A stretch of 33,899 bases of DNA from Candidatus Methanofilum arcanum (lineage in GTDB: Archaea; Halobacteriota; Methanomicrobia; Methanomicrobiales; Methanospirillaceae). The number at the start of each line of letters is the position of its first letter. The first letter of the stretch is position 1. The stretch spans positions 1-33,899 of the forward strand of contig JAITWW010000007.1 in NCBI GenBank assembly GCA_031285085.1. Reading direction: 5' to 3'. A program made the translations under genes and the position numbers. The notes beneath the pieces are model-generated. The model did no database searches. It had not been told where the DNA came from and was given only the letters and a program-made list of their open reading frames with translations. This document shows positions 8,674 through 18,232 of this stretch, piece by piece.

Positions 8674-9639
8674 CTATTCCCTTGATATCGATTCTCGAAC
8701 AGATTTTGCTGCAGTACATAAGCGTATGATTTTTTCATATGCAACCTCATGAGGAAGCATACGCATACCGCAGTCTGGATCAAGAAGGATCTTTTGTGGT
8801 GGTATGTACTCAAGTGCTTGTTCAATACGAAGGATGATTTCGTGTACTGACTCAAGAACAGGTTTTGTGGTATCTATGCATCCATACCCAATGTACTTAC
8901 CCATGAGTTCTTTTTGAGACAGGACAGAGAGATTTTCTGCCTCTTGTGTACCTTCAAAGTCTAAAATATCTACTGGCATACTGACATACTCATCAATAAT
9001 GGTATGGATGGGTCCACAGACATGGAGGCAGAGAGGGAGTGAGATCTCATCTCGAAATCGCTGTATTGTTTCTCTTCCAATGCTAAGATCACAAACTCCT
9101 GTTGAAAAAATTGGTTCATCGAGCTGAAGTATGCAGACACCTGCCTGAAGCAAGCCTTTTGCTTCATGTAAAAGAGAGGCTGTGATATCCGCAGTCAGCT
9201 CTTTTTTGTTCCGGTACGAAGATGTCTGAAGATGCAGGCCATATGTTAATGTAGAAGGGCCAGTTATAATGCCTTTTACAAATGGGTGCTTCGAAATCGC
9301 GTATTTTGTGTCAGCAGTTGTAATATAATGTGTCGCTGGTTTTACAGAACCAACTACATTTTTTTCACGAATGCCAGGGAGTTTAGATGAGAAGGTCTCG
9401 ATCATATCCCCTCTCACCTGTCCATCTGATATGATAGATATTCCAGCGCTTTTCTGGTCTTGCACTGCAATGCTGACAGAAGCTTTTTGTGGATCCATTA
9501 TATATCGTGCACGCTCATAGCGTGTCTGTGCGGGGACCACTGGATAGCTTCCAACAACAGTTGTTGGAAGAAGAGGAAGCTGTGAGAAAAGTGTGGTGAG
9601 ATGAGTTTTTCTCTTTACATCTATATCACTCGGAGTCAC
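8674..9639 (-). CDS. Archaeal MetE-like methionine synthase (cobalamin-independent, C-terminal catalytic domain type)
   Basis: LPTTVVGSYP, SDGQVRGDM, LQLDEPIFSTG, LPLCLHVCG, DFEGTQEAENL, KILLDPDCGMRMLP: MetE C-domain His/Cys zinc ligand context. Confidence 0.88.
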   Translation of the reverse strand: MTPSDIDVKRKTHLTTLFSQLPLLPTTVVGSYPVVPAQTRYERARYIMDPQKASVSIAVQDQKSAGISIISDGQVRGDMIETFSSKLPGIREKNVVGSVKPATHYITTADTKYAISKHPFVKGIITGPSTLTYGLHLQTSSYRNKKELTADITASLLHEAKGLLQAGVCILQLDEPIFSTGVCDLSIGRETIQRFRDEISLPLCLHVCGPIHTIIDEYVSMPVDILDFEGTQEAENLSVLSQKELMGKYIGYGCIDTTKPVLESVHEIILRIEQALEYIPPQKILLDPDCGMRMLPHEVAYEKIIRLCTAAKSVRESISRE

Positions 9640-9681
9640 GTAGTACTCATATTTGGATGGATACAGTATTTGTGAGTATGG

Positions 9682-10974
9682 TTATGGGACAACTCTATGG
9701 CGATCGCGTGGGAAGAGAACAGCTTCTCTGATATTTGGAAGCTCAAGCATTGTTGTTATCAGCCGTTCGGCCCCAGTTCCCCACCCTGCATGTGGTGGCA
9801 TTCCATATCTGAAGGGTTTTAAGTAAAACTCAAAATTGTCTGGATTTAATCCTTTTGCACTGATCTGTTGGCGAAGAAGGTCGTGATTATGAATACGCTC
9901 TGCACCTGATGATAACTCCATTTTTGGATGCATGAGATCAAAAGCTTTACAGATCTCTGGTTCATTTTCATATGGCATGGCATAATATGGTTTAATCGCG
10001 GTTGGCCAGTCAGTTATGAAGTAATGACATCCCATCTCCTCCCCAATTGCCCGTTCTGCAGCAGTGCCCAGATCATCACCATATGCAATAGGTTCCTCCA
10101 TCTTTCGTGCTGCAATATCAATAGCATCTGCATATGAAAGGCGAGGAAACTGTTTTTTTGGAATGGAGAAATCGGTGAGTCCAAGAACTTCAAGTTGCCG
10201 CTCACAGTTCTCTGCTACGCATTGATAGGCTGTGCAGATGAGTTGTTCAAGCAAGTCCATGACATCTTCATGGGTTGCGAATGAGACCTCAATATCAATG
10301 GATGTCGCCTCATTGAGGTGTTTTGAGGTATTGTGTTCTTCTGCACGAAAAATTGGTCCGATTTCATAGACTTTTTCAAAGCCTGCTGCCATCATTATCT
10401 GTTTATAGAGCTGTGGACTTTGATTGAGAAAGGCCTCTTTTTCAAAGTACGCAATAGGAAAGAGCTCTGTTCCTCCTTCAGTTGCAGCGGCAACGATCTT
10501 TGAGGTTGTGATCTCAATAAAATCATGTTTATAGAAAAACTCTCTTAACGCATGCTGCACCGTGCTTCGAATCTGAAAGATAGAGGTGATCTTTGGACGG
10601 CGTCCATCGAGATATCGTGTATCAAGCCTGGTATCTATCTCTGCAGGAACTTTCTCAGAGACATCAAGAGGAAGAGGTGTCTCAGCTCTGCTTATCAGAG
10701 TCAGTGTCTCAGGAACTATCTCTCTTCCACCTGGGGCTTTATCTACACTCTTTACCTCCCCAGTTACTGAAATGATGGACTCGCGTGAGATCTCTTTAAA
10801 TGTTGTAAGGATATCTTCACTGACTTTTTTCTTTGGAATTGTTATTTGAACAATACCTGTTCTGTCTCGCAATAGAATGAAGGCAAGCCCTCCCAGATCT
10901 CGGATCTCGTGTGCCCAGCCAATTGCTGAGACACTGCCTTGTTCTGGTGTTATATGTACAATTGGTAATCGCAT
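9682..10974 (-). CDS. aspS: Aspartyl-tRNA synthetase (archaeal type)
   Basis: OB-fold '[31 protein letters not shown]'; class II motifs '[21 protein letters not shown]' and '[34 protein letters not shown]'. Confidence 0.96.
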   Translation of the reverse strand: MRLPIVHITPEQGSVSAIGWAHEIRDLGGLAFILLRDRTGIVQITIPKKKVSEDILTTFKEISRESIISVTGEVKSVDKAPGGREIVPETLTLISRAETPLPLDVSEKVPAEIDTRLDTRYLDGRRPKITSIFQIRSTVQHALREFFYKHDFIEITTSKIVAAATEGGTELFPIAYFEKEAFLNQSPQLYKQIMMAAGFEKVYEIGPIFRAEEHNTSKHLNEATSIDIEVSFATHEDVMDLLEQLICTAYQCVAENCERQLEVLGLTDFSIPKKQFPRLSYADAIDIAARKMEEPIAYGDDLGTAAERAIGEEMGCHYFITDWPTAIKPYYAMPYENEPEICKAFDLMHPKMELSSGAERIHNHDLLRQQISAKGLNPDNFEFYLKPFRYGMPPHAGWGTGAERLITTMLELPNIREAVLFPRDRHRVVP

Positions 10975-11174
10975 AAAAAACTATAGTACAGTACTCACTC
11001 TCTGATTTAAGTCTTTATTTGCTCATATTGTGATGTCAGATATTTTATTTTATATAATTATTTTATATTATGGGTGCTTATGAATTCCTGTTTGCTTGGG
11101 ACTCTTCTTTTTATTTTGCTGTATACATAAGAGCTCAAACACCAGAAAGCTCTTTTATGGATCATTCATATGTT

Positions 11175-11738
11175 ATGAGTATGAATCAGCGTGAGGTACT
11201 TATCATCTATTGCATGGGGTGTTTGTTGCTTTGTTCTCTTTTCACTCCTGCTCTTGGAGCTGATGAACTCATGTACTCAGCATCTGTTGGTACATCTCCC
11301 ATACTTGACCAGCAGTATACCGGTAATACAGATAGTGGTGAGTCTTTCCTTGTCACAAAAGAGGGAGGTGTACTTGCCATGATTCAACAACTGAAAGGAA
11401 TCTCCCCGGATGCTAACAAAAACAGTGCTGAGGTTGCTGATATAATAGAGCAACTTGACAGTGACAGTCTCGCTGCCAAGATACAGAACTTTGATGGCAC
11501 AGCAGTTAAGCTGGATGCAAATGGGAACTATATCCCTCAATTTCCCTCAAAAATGTATGCGCAGGGGATAGTTGGAACTTCATTTCATGCATCTGGTGTT
11601 GAAGGATACTCAGATGGAACCATAACTTCATCATATTCTATGTCTGACAGCACACGAGTTGCAGGGTACATATCTCAGTATGTGAAGCAGTATCACTATA
11701 CATCTGGTATAGATACATGTGCTGATGGAACATGCTGA
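11175..11738 (+). CDS. Secreted protein of unknown function
   Basis: Signal peptide from internal Met (MSMNQREVLIIYCMGCLLLCSLFTPALGA); no recognised domain; Cys-containing C-terminus DTCADGTC. Track start at 11070 is possible but leaves the signal peptide internal. Confidence 0.6.
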   Translation: MSMNQREVLIIYCMGCLLLCSLFTPALGADELMYSASVGTSPILDQQYTGNTDSGESFLVTKEGGVLAMIQQLKGISPDANKNSAEVADIIEQLDSDSLAAKIQNFDGTAVKLDANGNYIPQFPSKMYAQGIVGTSFHASGVEGYSDGTITSSYSMSDSTRVAGYISQYVKQYHYTSGIDTCADGTC

Positions 11739-11770
11739 TTGTTTTTCAATAATTGAAAAAGCACCACTCA

Positions 11771-12940
11771 TCACTTAGATGGGAGGATGCTTCTATATAC
11801 ATATACCATCCGATTCGCAATAAGGTCCCATGAATAGTGTTGTACCTCTGATTGGGCTTTCATCCCTATTTTTTTCATCTGATTTGGCTGGTTGAGATAC
11901 CAATTTACCCCCCAGGCAATTCCTTCTGGGGTGCAATCGACTTTTATCCCGGTAATGTAATCAGTTACATTTTCTGAAAGTCCCCCTACATTTGAGACAA
12001 CAACTGGTTTTGCAGCGCTCCACGCTTCCAGAAGTACAATTCCAAATGGTTCATTTCTGCTTGGAATAACCACAATATCTGCTGCATTTAGCAATCTAAT
12101 GTACTCACTATCTTGAATAAATCCTAGAAGCTGCACCGGCTTTCCATAGGAAAGATCTTTCAAATAGTCATACATTCCACCTCCACCTGCAACAATCGCC
12201 TGAATATCCCAGTGATTATCTCGAATCATTGGAATTGCCTGTACAAAGATATCAGGTCCTTTTTGATATGTAAGCCTGCCAATATATAAAATAAGAGGGG
12301 CGAGATAATGAATGCCATAATGATGCTTTACCTCTGCTGTGTCGATGCATACATCAAACTGTTCAATGATAATTCCATTTGGAATCATGTACAGTTTTTC
12401 AGGATCGATCTTGTAGAGATCCATGACTTCATGTTGTAATGTGTATGAGACAACGGTGCAGATCTTTGCAATGACACCACAGTACCATTCTTTACTTGAT
12501 ATCTCATGATATTCCCACCAGTCTCCATGTTTGTTTCCGTTTCTTCCATATTCAGTAGAATGATAGGAAAATACACAGTTTCTATGTTGCAGATGGTGAA
12601 ACGCCTCTACCAGATGCCAATCATTGAAATGAAGGATATCAAATGGTTTTTCATTATCATGTTCATAAAATCGAGAGAGGAGACCGTACGAGAGGTTGTT
12701 GCAGTACTCGATGATATTTGATCCTGATGGGTTCCAGGTATGGTAATGCACATTTGCTAATGTAAAATCAGTTCCTCCTCGAGTAAAAAAATGAACTTCA
12801 TGATATTTGGCAAGTGATTGAGCAAGATAGGTTGTTGCATTTGAAAGGCCACCTACTCGCTCAGTATAGATGCTTTCCCAGGAAAATATTGCAATTTTAA
12901 GGGGTTTAAAACGTCTTAGCACATCCATAACTCTTTGCAC
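11771..12940 (-). CDS. Glycosyltransferase (GT4/glycogen synthase-like)
   Basis: IFSWESIYTERVGGLSNATTYLAQSLAKYHEVHFFTRGG; LILYIGRLTYQKGPDIFVQAI; VVIPSRNEPFGIVLLEAWSAAKPVVVSNVGGL. Confidence 0.88.
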   Translation of the reverse strand: MQRVMDVLRRFKPLKIAIFSWESIYTERVGGLSNATTYLAQSLAKYHEVHFFTRGGTDFTLANVHYHTWNPSGSNIIEYCNNLSYGLLSRFYEHDNEKPFDILHFNDWHLVEAFHHLQHRNCVFSYHSTEYGRNGNKHGDWWEYHEISSKEWYCGVIAKICTVVSYTLQHEVMDLYKIDPEKLYMIPNGIIIEQFDVCIDTAEVKHHYGIHYLAPLILYIGRLTYQKGPDIFVQAIPMIRDNHWDIQAIVAGGGGMYDYLKDLSYGKPVQLLGFIQDSEYIRLLNAADIVVIPSRNEPFGIVLLEAWSAAKPVVVSNVGGLSENVTDYITGIKVDCTPEGIAWGVNWYLNQPNQMKKIGMKAQSEVQHYSWDLIANRMVYVYRSILPSK

Positions 12941-14388
12941 CTCCTCTCAACACATTCCATCATCTCTTCCCTGGATGTAAGATCTTTGATTTGGTCTGCA
13001 AGTACTGTATCTTGTACAATCTCTTGCAACCAATGAGTGTAGTCCTGGTTTTTGAGGTGGTATGCGAGTGAGTCTGAAGGAATGATAGCAATAAGATCAG
13101 AAAATTGATCTAAGTCAAATGCAACATGGCCTGTATATCCACCTTTTCCTGCAAAGTGAAATGCTTGATCTGATGAGAGTGTTCTGAGTTTATATTGTGC
13201 TTTGAGGTGTTCTCGCTCCTCTGGTGAGGAAGAGGCAGTGCATGCATTCTGTATGGCGTGTGCTTCGACGTTCGCCAAGGTATCCATATAGGTAATAAAT
13301 GCATCATGCTCACCTTGATGACTGAAGTAGTTATGCACCTCCCCACATGAACCATGTTTTGTAGACATATAGTAAAAGTGATCACTTGTCTGGAGCAATC
13401 GATAGAGGTGGCGATCAAGAGGAAAGTGAGCGGCTCGCTCGCAGGCGCGAAGTGCATTTTTTTGTTTTCTATTTTGAATCCAGGCAGTTTCATCTTTTTC
13501 TGCATCTGCCCACGAGATGGTATAATCGATATCAAATGTGTGCCTTATGGGGTACGCTAAGAGATCACGTGGTGTTACGCTTTTTACGCCCCGTTTTTCA
13601 AGTTCTTCTGGAAGATACTCTAAGAACTGAAATATTCCACTGTCTGCCCAAAAGTGTTCTCCAAGTGTCTCATAATCAATGAAGATCGAGACAAAATCCC
13701 CATATGCTTCTGCTACCCAACTTGCGTATTTATCTGCCGTGAGGGGGTACTCTTTCCAGTTATGCGTGCAAAATCGAAATGCAATATCATCAGAAAGGCC
13801 GAAGTTTCGAACAATTAATGGTATGTCTCTGCATTGGTACAGGAAGTTTGGACTTCTCCATCCGAGAAGCCTGTCTGCCCCTTCTGTAAAGCACCCTTTA
13901 AAGCCAAGATGAGCCATTGTGTCAGCAATGGCATTGTTAAATAGGAACTCAGTATTTTCACAGATTATGGGTTGTGTTCCTGAGAGTTCATGAATACGAT
14001 CTGCATGCATCATGAACTGATCAGCGAGTTCTGCATGATCAGTAAAGAAGGCAGCGATGCTGTGATAATATGTCTGGCAGAGCATCTCGCTGTTTGGATG
14101 GCGAGCGCATGTTGTGAGAAGATCAAGAGCATCGGGATCCCAGCGTTCAAGCTGTTCTAAGAGCGTTCCAGAAACACTGAATGCTGCATGGAACCCTTTG
14201 TCCATGAGGTCAATGAGAAGGGAGGTTGCAGGTTTATAACATTTATCACTGACTTTTTGGAGAATTTCTTTGTTTTCTGGTGCAAAGTACTGTTCATAGG
14301 GTTCATGGAAGGTTGTGCCAGGGGAAGGGGTTGATTTCCTCAGGCGGTACGGTTGATGTAGCTCAAATCCAAAACAAATTGTTTTCAC
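12916..14388 (-). CDS. Glycoside hydrolase family 57 protein (alpha-amylase-like)
   Basis: CFGFELHQPYRLR..., FAPENKEILQKVSDKCYKPA, SGTLLEQLERW, FIDYETLGEHFW motifs; overlaps the GT start by 25 nt. Confidence 0.9.
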   Translation of the reverse strand: MKTICFGFELHQPYRLRKSTPSPGTTFHEPYEQYFAPENKEILQKVSDKCYKPATSLLIDLMDKGFHAAFSVSGTLLEQLERWDPDALDLLTTCARHPNSEMLCQTYYHSIAAFFTDHAELADQFMMHADRIHELSGTQPIICENTEFLFNNAIADTMAHLGFKGCFTEGADRLLGWRSPNFLYQCRDIPLIVRNFGLSDDIAFRFCTHNWKEYPLTADKYASWVAEAYGDFVSIFIDYETLGEHFWADSGIFQFLEYLPEELEKRGVKSVTPRDLLAYPIRHTFDIDYTISWADAEKDETAWIQNRKQKNALRACERAAHFPLDRHLYRLLQTSDHFYYMSTKHGSCGEVHNYFSHQGEHDAFITYMDTLANVEAHAIQNACTASSSPEEREHLKAQYKLRTLSSDQAFHFAGKGGYTGHVAFDLDQFSDLIAIIPSDSLAYHLKNQDYTHWLQEIVQDTVLADQIKDLTSREEMMECVERRCKELWMC

Positions 14389-14529
14389 ATCTTGCCTCCA
14401 GGTCAGGTTGCTTTATTTATCTCTGTAATTGTATTTAAATGTATCATTATCACGAGATCTCATTTTTTCTGTTTTGGATCTAAATCGATTTCTTTATATG
14501 GTTGGATGATGAAGTCTTATGGCACAACA

Positions 14530-14604
14530 GGGGTAATAGGGTAGCCTGGTCCATCCTAGAGCGTTTGGGACGCTTTGACTGCAGTTCGAATCTGCGTTAC
14601 CCCA
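14530..14604 (+). tRNA. tRNA-Pro (anticodon TGG)
   Basis: Acceptor GGGGTAA (14530-14536)/TTACCCC (14597-14603) with discriminator A; anticodon stem GAGCG/CGCTT with loop TTTGGGA; T-arm TGCAG-TTCGAAT-CTGCG. No encoded CCA, no intron. TATA-like tttatat at 14493-14499. Confidence 0.95.
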
Positions 14605-14614
14605 TTCTTTTTCT

Positions 14615-15253
14615 ATGAATTCGTCATCTGCTGAAGAGATTTTTCGTATTCTTCAAAGTACATATCCACTTGCTGAGATGAGAGATGAGTTTTTGCACTT
14701 TCAGACTCCGTTTCAAAGTCTCATCGCAACGATTCTTTCTGCTCAGACTACTGATATTTCAGTGAATGCGGTAACTCCTGAGCTCTTTTCTCGCTATCCT
14801 ATTGCCACCGATCTTGCTCATGCAAAGCAGGAGGATGTTGAGGCGATTATTCGAAGAACTGGCTTTTACAGGAGCAAAGCAAAGAATATTATTGCGACTG
14901 CGCAGATGCTTACTCTGGAGTTTTCAGGAGAGGTCCCAGCAGACATGGAACAGCTTCAGCGTCTTCCTGGTGTTGGGAGAAAGACTGCAAATATCGTTAT
15001 GAGTCAGGCATTTTCACAAAATGAGGGCATTGCCGTAGATACTCACGTGAAGCGCATATCCATGCGACTTGGTTTGACGAGTCATTCGAATCCAGATTCC
15101 ATTGAGCAGGATCTATGCACTGTATTCCGTCGTGAATGGTGGGAGGAGATTAATGCTTTGTTTATTCTGCATGGTCGACGAGTCTGCAATGCACAGCGCC
15201 CGAAGTGTGAGATCTGTGTTTTATCTTCATATTGTGTGTATATGAGTAGGTAA
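14615..15253 (+). CDS. nth: Endonuclease III (HhH-GPD, FeS cluster)
   Basis: LIATILSAQTTDISVN, LPGVGRKTANIV, VDTHVKRISMRLGL, C-X6-C-X2-C-X5-C (CNAQRPKCEICVLSSYC). Confidence 0.95.
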   Translation: MNSSSAEEIFRILQSTYPLAEMRDEFLHFQTPFQSLIATILSAQTTDISVNAVTPELFSRYPIATDLAHAKQEDVEAIIRRTGFYRSKAKNIIATAQMLTLEFSGEVPADMEQLQRLPGVGRKTANIVMSQAFSQNEGIAVDTHVKRISMRLGLTSHSNPDSIEQDLCTVFRREWWEEINALFILHGRRVCNAQRPKCEICVLSSYCVYMSR

Positions 15254-15300
15254 GAGGCATCCTCATTTTCTAAAGGTTAGGGTATGAAGTATTTTTGATT

Positions 15301-15758
15301 TTATTTTTGAAGCGTTTTTTTCTTGATTGCAAGCAGTTTCATAACATCCGCCACTTCATCATCAGTTAAAACTCTGTAATGAACCCAGCCGCCATGTTCG
15401 CCGCAGGGATAGCGGCTTTCCCATACATCATTTGTTTTTTGTAATAAAGACGATAACTGGCTTTCCAGTTGTGGGACCTGCTTATCTCCGATTTGAAACA
15501 TGACAGTAAAGGCGTCTTTTTCAAAGAAAACATAACACAAATGAGTGAACTTATGGCTATATTTATAACCCCAACCGTAGTTTTATAACCCCAACCGTAG
15601 TTGTTTCCGAAAGGAAATTTCAACTCTCTGGATAGTTGATAATCCGCTTTCAATTGGTTTTCCAGAACGACAAGGCGTTTATGGCTTTGCTCTCCGACAT
15701 GTTTTTGAATTGTTGCCTCGTCAGGTATTACGTTTTTATCAAGCAGTCGTTCATACAT
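15301..15758 (-). pseudogene. DUF3788-like gene frameshifted by a 20-bp tandem duplication
   Basis: ORFs 15366-15758 and 15301-15540 are two frames of one gene. 'tttataaccccaaccgtagtt' repeats with a 20-bp period (15562-15602). Deleting one 20-bp unit gives ...FPFGNNYGWGYKYSHKFTHLCYVFFEKDAFTVMFQIGDKQ... continuous in frame. Confidence 0.85.
15562..15602. repeat. 20-bp tandem duplication (two copies)
   Basis: 15562-15582 and 15582-15602 read tttataaccccaaccgtagtt, sharing one base; exact 20-bp period. Confidence 0.97.
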
Positions 15759-16221
15759 CAGCTCTCACCACAGGTGTCCAAAGTTCGTACTTTCCATTCA
15801 CACCATCTGGATAGTACTCGAAGAAAAACCCATGTTCATAGTTTGGTGCAAATCCTGCTTCTGGTATCTCTTCAAAAAAGAAATTCGTCCACGCTTTTAC
15901 TGCATCATATCCCTTTTCAAAGGTGGCAACTGCATAAAGTGTCGCTGGTATTTCTTTTACCTCTGCTCTAGCAGGAATCACAGATAGGTTAACCACTTCT
16001 TTTCCCAAAAGGTAGCGGTATCGTTTCTGTCCCTCTAAATACCACATCAACCCATAGTATCCTGCGGCTTTGTTTTTCGCCACATTATCAATCAATGCGG
16101 CTTTTTCGGTATTGAAATAATCGTTATATAAAACTGTCATGATCTGGTTTTCTTCTAATGAGGTTTCGATGGAGTAGCCGCAGACATGAAAACCTCCTTT
16201 TTCAACAAAGCGAATCTGCAT
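15751..16221 (-). CDS. GyrI-like/AraC effector-binding domain protein
   Basis: 156 aa; MQIRFVEKGGFHVCGYSIET..., YYGLMWYLEGQKRYRYLLGKEV, AVKAWTNFFFEEIPEAGFAPNYEHGFFFEYYPDG: GyrI-like domain pattern. Its stop overlaps the DUF3788 start by 8 nt. Confidence 0.8.
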   Translation of the reverse strand: MQIRFVEKGGFHVCGYSIETSLEENQIMTVLYNDYFNTEKAALIDNVAKNKAAGYYGLMWYLEGQKRYRYLLGKEVVNLSVIPARAEVKEIPATLYAVATFEKGYDAVKAWTNFFFEEIPEAGFAPNYEHGFFFEYYPDGVNGKYELWTPVVRADV

Positions 16222-16403
16222 AATAATTATTCACTCCTTCAATTATGTAGCTGCACTGGCTTCGTTATGGCACATTTTTTATGGCGTCTCTATTTGGATA
16301 CACCAAATCCTCCAAAAGCGTTAAACTCAGCAGCACCATAGTTATAATAAGAGCTATAGGTAACTGAAGTAAAGCTACTACTCACCCCATCAGGAGGTAT
16401 TTC

Positions 16404-17573
16404 ATGGTGAAAGTACGTGTACATATTGAACCAACCGTCATAAATTGGGTTATTGGAGCTATTGCACACGATAAAGTACCTTCTGATGTTGTTGCTACTC
16501 TCGAAAAATGGAGAGAGGGTACTGTTCAGCCAACTTTTAGCCAAGTCGAGGATCTAAGCAATAGAATTCACATCCCCTTTGGGTACTTTTTTTTGAATTC
16601 CCCTCCAAAAGAAGAACTACCAATCTTAGAATACCGCACAGTTGACAGCAGCAAAGCAGAGATCCCCAGCCGCGAGCTTGTTGACACAATACACTATGCC
16701 GAAAATATACAACATTGGATGCGAAATCATGTAATCAGCAGTGGAATGCCTAAACTCCATTTTGTTGGCACCGGCAAAAACATACATTCTACGATCGAGT
16801 TTGCTGATAGGTTTCGAAAAGATATAGATTTAAAAACCGATTGGTACTCTGATTGTGCAAATGCAGCAAATTGTTTTACGTATCTAAGAAAGAGATTAGG
16901 AGACATTGGCATTCTCATTCTGATGAATGGCATTGTTGGTAACAACACTCATCGAAAATTGGATATTGATGAGTTTAGAGCTTTTACTCTTATTGATGAT
17001 TATGCTCCCCTCATCTTTTTGAACGGAAATGATTCTGATGGGGCTCGGTTGTTTTCCCTTGTCCACGAAGCAGTACACATTTGGTTGGGTGTTGCTAGTT
17101 TTTACCATGAAAGAGATGACAACGCTACGAGCACAAGCGATGTCGAACAATTCTGTAATGCGGTTACTGCTGAGATATTGGTTCCAAATCACATATTTAG
17201 AGATAAATGGAATAAATGTGGTCAAGAACTAGCTAAAGTGGATATAGTAGAAAAATTGGCAATTTTTTTTAGATGCAGTGGTACTGTTATTGCCAGACGT
17301 GCAAAAGACAATAACTATATAAACGCTGTTCAATATCAAGAGATCGCAGCTCTAGCCATAAATAGCTACAATAAACAAAAGGAGAAGCAGAAAGGCGGTG
17401 GAGGGGACTTTTATCGCACATCTATTTCTCGTCTAGACCCTCGATTTTTATTTGCATTAGACAACAGCATCAAGGAAGGAAAGACACAGTACACTGATGC
17501 TTATAGACTCACAAATCTTAATAGAACTTCTTTTGACAAGATATTAGAGCGAGTGAAAGGGATTAGTCAATGA
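16404..17573 (+). CDS. ImmA/IrrE family metallo-endopeptidase, with degenerate Xre-like N-terminus (putative antitoxin)
   Basis: Zinc-protease motif LVHEAVHIWLG (HExxH) with downstream FCNAVTAEILVP; N-terminal segment resembles the HTH part of Xre-COG2856 proteins. Confidence 0.88.
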   Translation: MVKVRVHIEPTVINWVIGAIAHDKVPSDVVATLEKWREGTVQPTFSQVEDLSNRIHIPFGYFFLNSPPKEELPILEYRTVDSSKAEIPSRELVDTIHYAENIQHWMRNHVISSGMPKLHFVGTGKNIHSTIEFADRFRKDIDLKTDWYSDCANAANCFTYLRKRLGDIGILILMNGIVGNNTHRKLDIDEFRAFTLIDDYAPLIFLNGNDSDGARLFSLVHEAVHIWLGVASFYHERDDNATSTSDVEQFCNAVTAEILVPNHIFRDKWNKCGQELAKVDIVEKLAIFFRCSGTVIARRAKDNNYINAVQYQEIAALAINSYNKQKEKQKGGGGDFYRTSISRLDPRFLFALDNSIKEGKTQYTDAYRLTNLNRTSFDKILERVKGISQ

Positions 17574-18109
17574 GTTTTGAGGGAAATAGGTTTCTCATTG
17601 ATACGAACTGTTTCATTGATCCATTCAAAAAATATTACTTTTTTGATTTGGTTCCCACATTTTGGCAAAGGATGGAGGAGGCAATTATCTTTGGCCACGT
17701 GATATTGTTAGATCTCGTAAAAAACGAAATTTTAAAGGGGCAGAAGGAAAAAGAAAAGAAAGATGAACTTACCATGTGGGTGGAGAGATTTGGCAATGAT
17801 CTCATTTTGAGCCGCAAAAATCCAGAAATAATGGATATGTACTTGAAGGTACTGGATTATATACAGAACTGCGATCTATACAAATCAAGTGCTCTCACTG
17901 AGTGGTCAAAGAAAGATGTTGCAGATGGATGGCTTATTGCTGCTGCATGTGTTGGTGAATATACAATCACTACGTTCGAAGAACGAAATAATGGCTTAAA
18001 TCCTCAGTATCCTTCTCCAGAGGCGAAGATTCCAAATATATGTGAACATTTCTCAGTGGAATGTGTAGATCTATTTGCTATGATGCGAAGACTACATTTC
18101 AGATTATAG
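17570..18109 (+). CDS. DUF4411 family PIN-like protein (putative toxin)
   Basis: N-terminal RFLIDTNCFIDPFKKYY, central acidic residues, KKDVADGWLIAAACV, TTFEE: PIN-like acidic pattern. ATGA overlap with the protease gene. Confidence 0.83.
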   Translation: MSFEGNRFLIDTNCFIDPFKKYYFFDLVPTFWQRMEEAIIFGHVILLDLVKNEILKGQKEKEKKDELTMWVERFGNDLILSRKNPEIMDMYLKVLDYIQNCDLYKSSALTEWSKKDVADGWLIAAACVGEYTITTFEERNNGLNPQYPSPEAKIPNICEHFSVECVDLFAMMRRLHFRL

Positions 18110-18232
18110 GTACTGCTTTTTTCGCCTATAAACTCCAGTGCACATGCGTGTTCGCACATTATGGTGTCCACAGGCGTATGGGGTGGCTTACCTGTGCGTT
18201 GAGATCATTTCGGTTTGAAACAAAAACGAGAC

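Noticed and set aside
14530-18110. tRNA-Pro as an integration (att) site for the accessory patch
   Set aside because: I could not see a second copy of the tRNA 3' end downstream within the window, no integrase is present, and nth lies between the tRNA and the patch.
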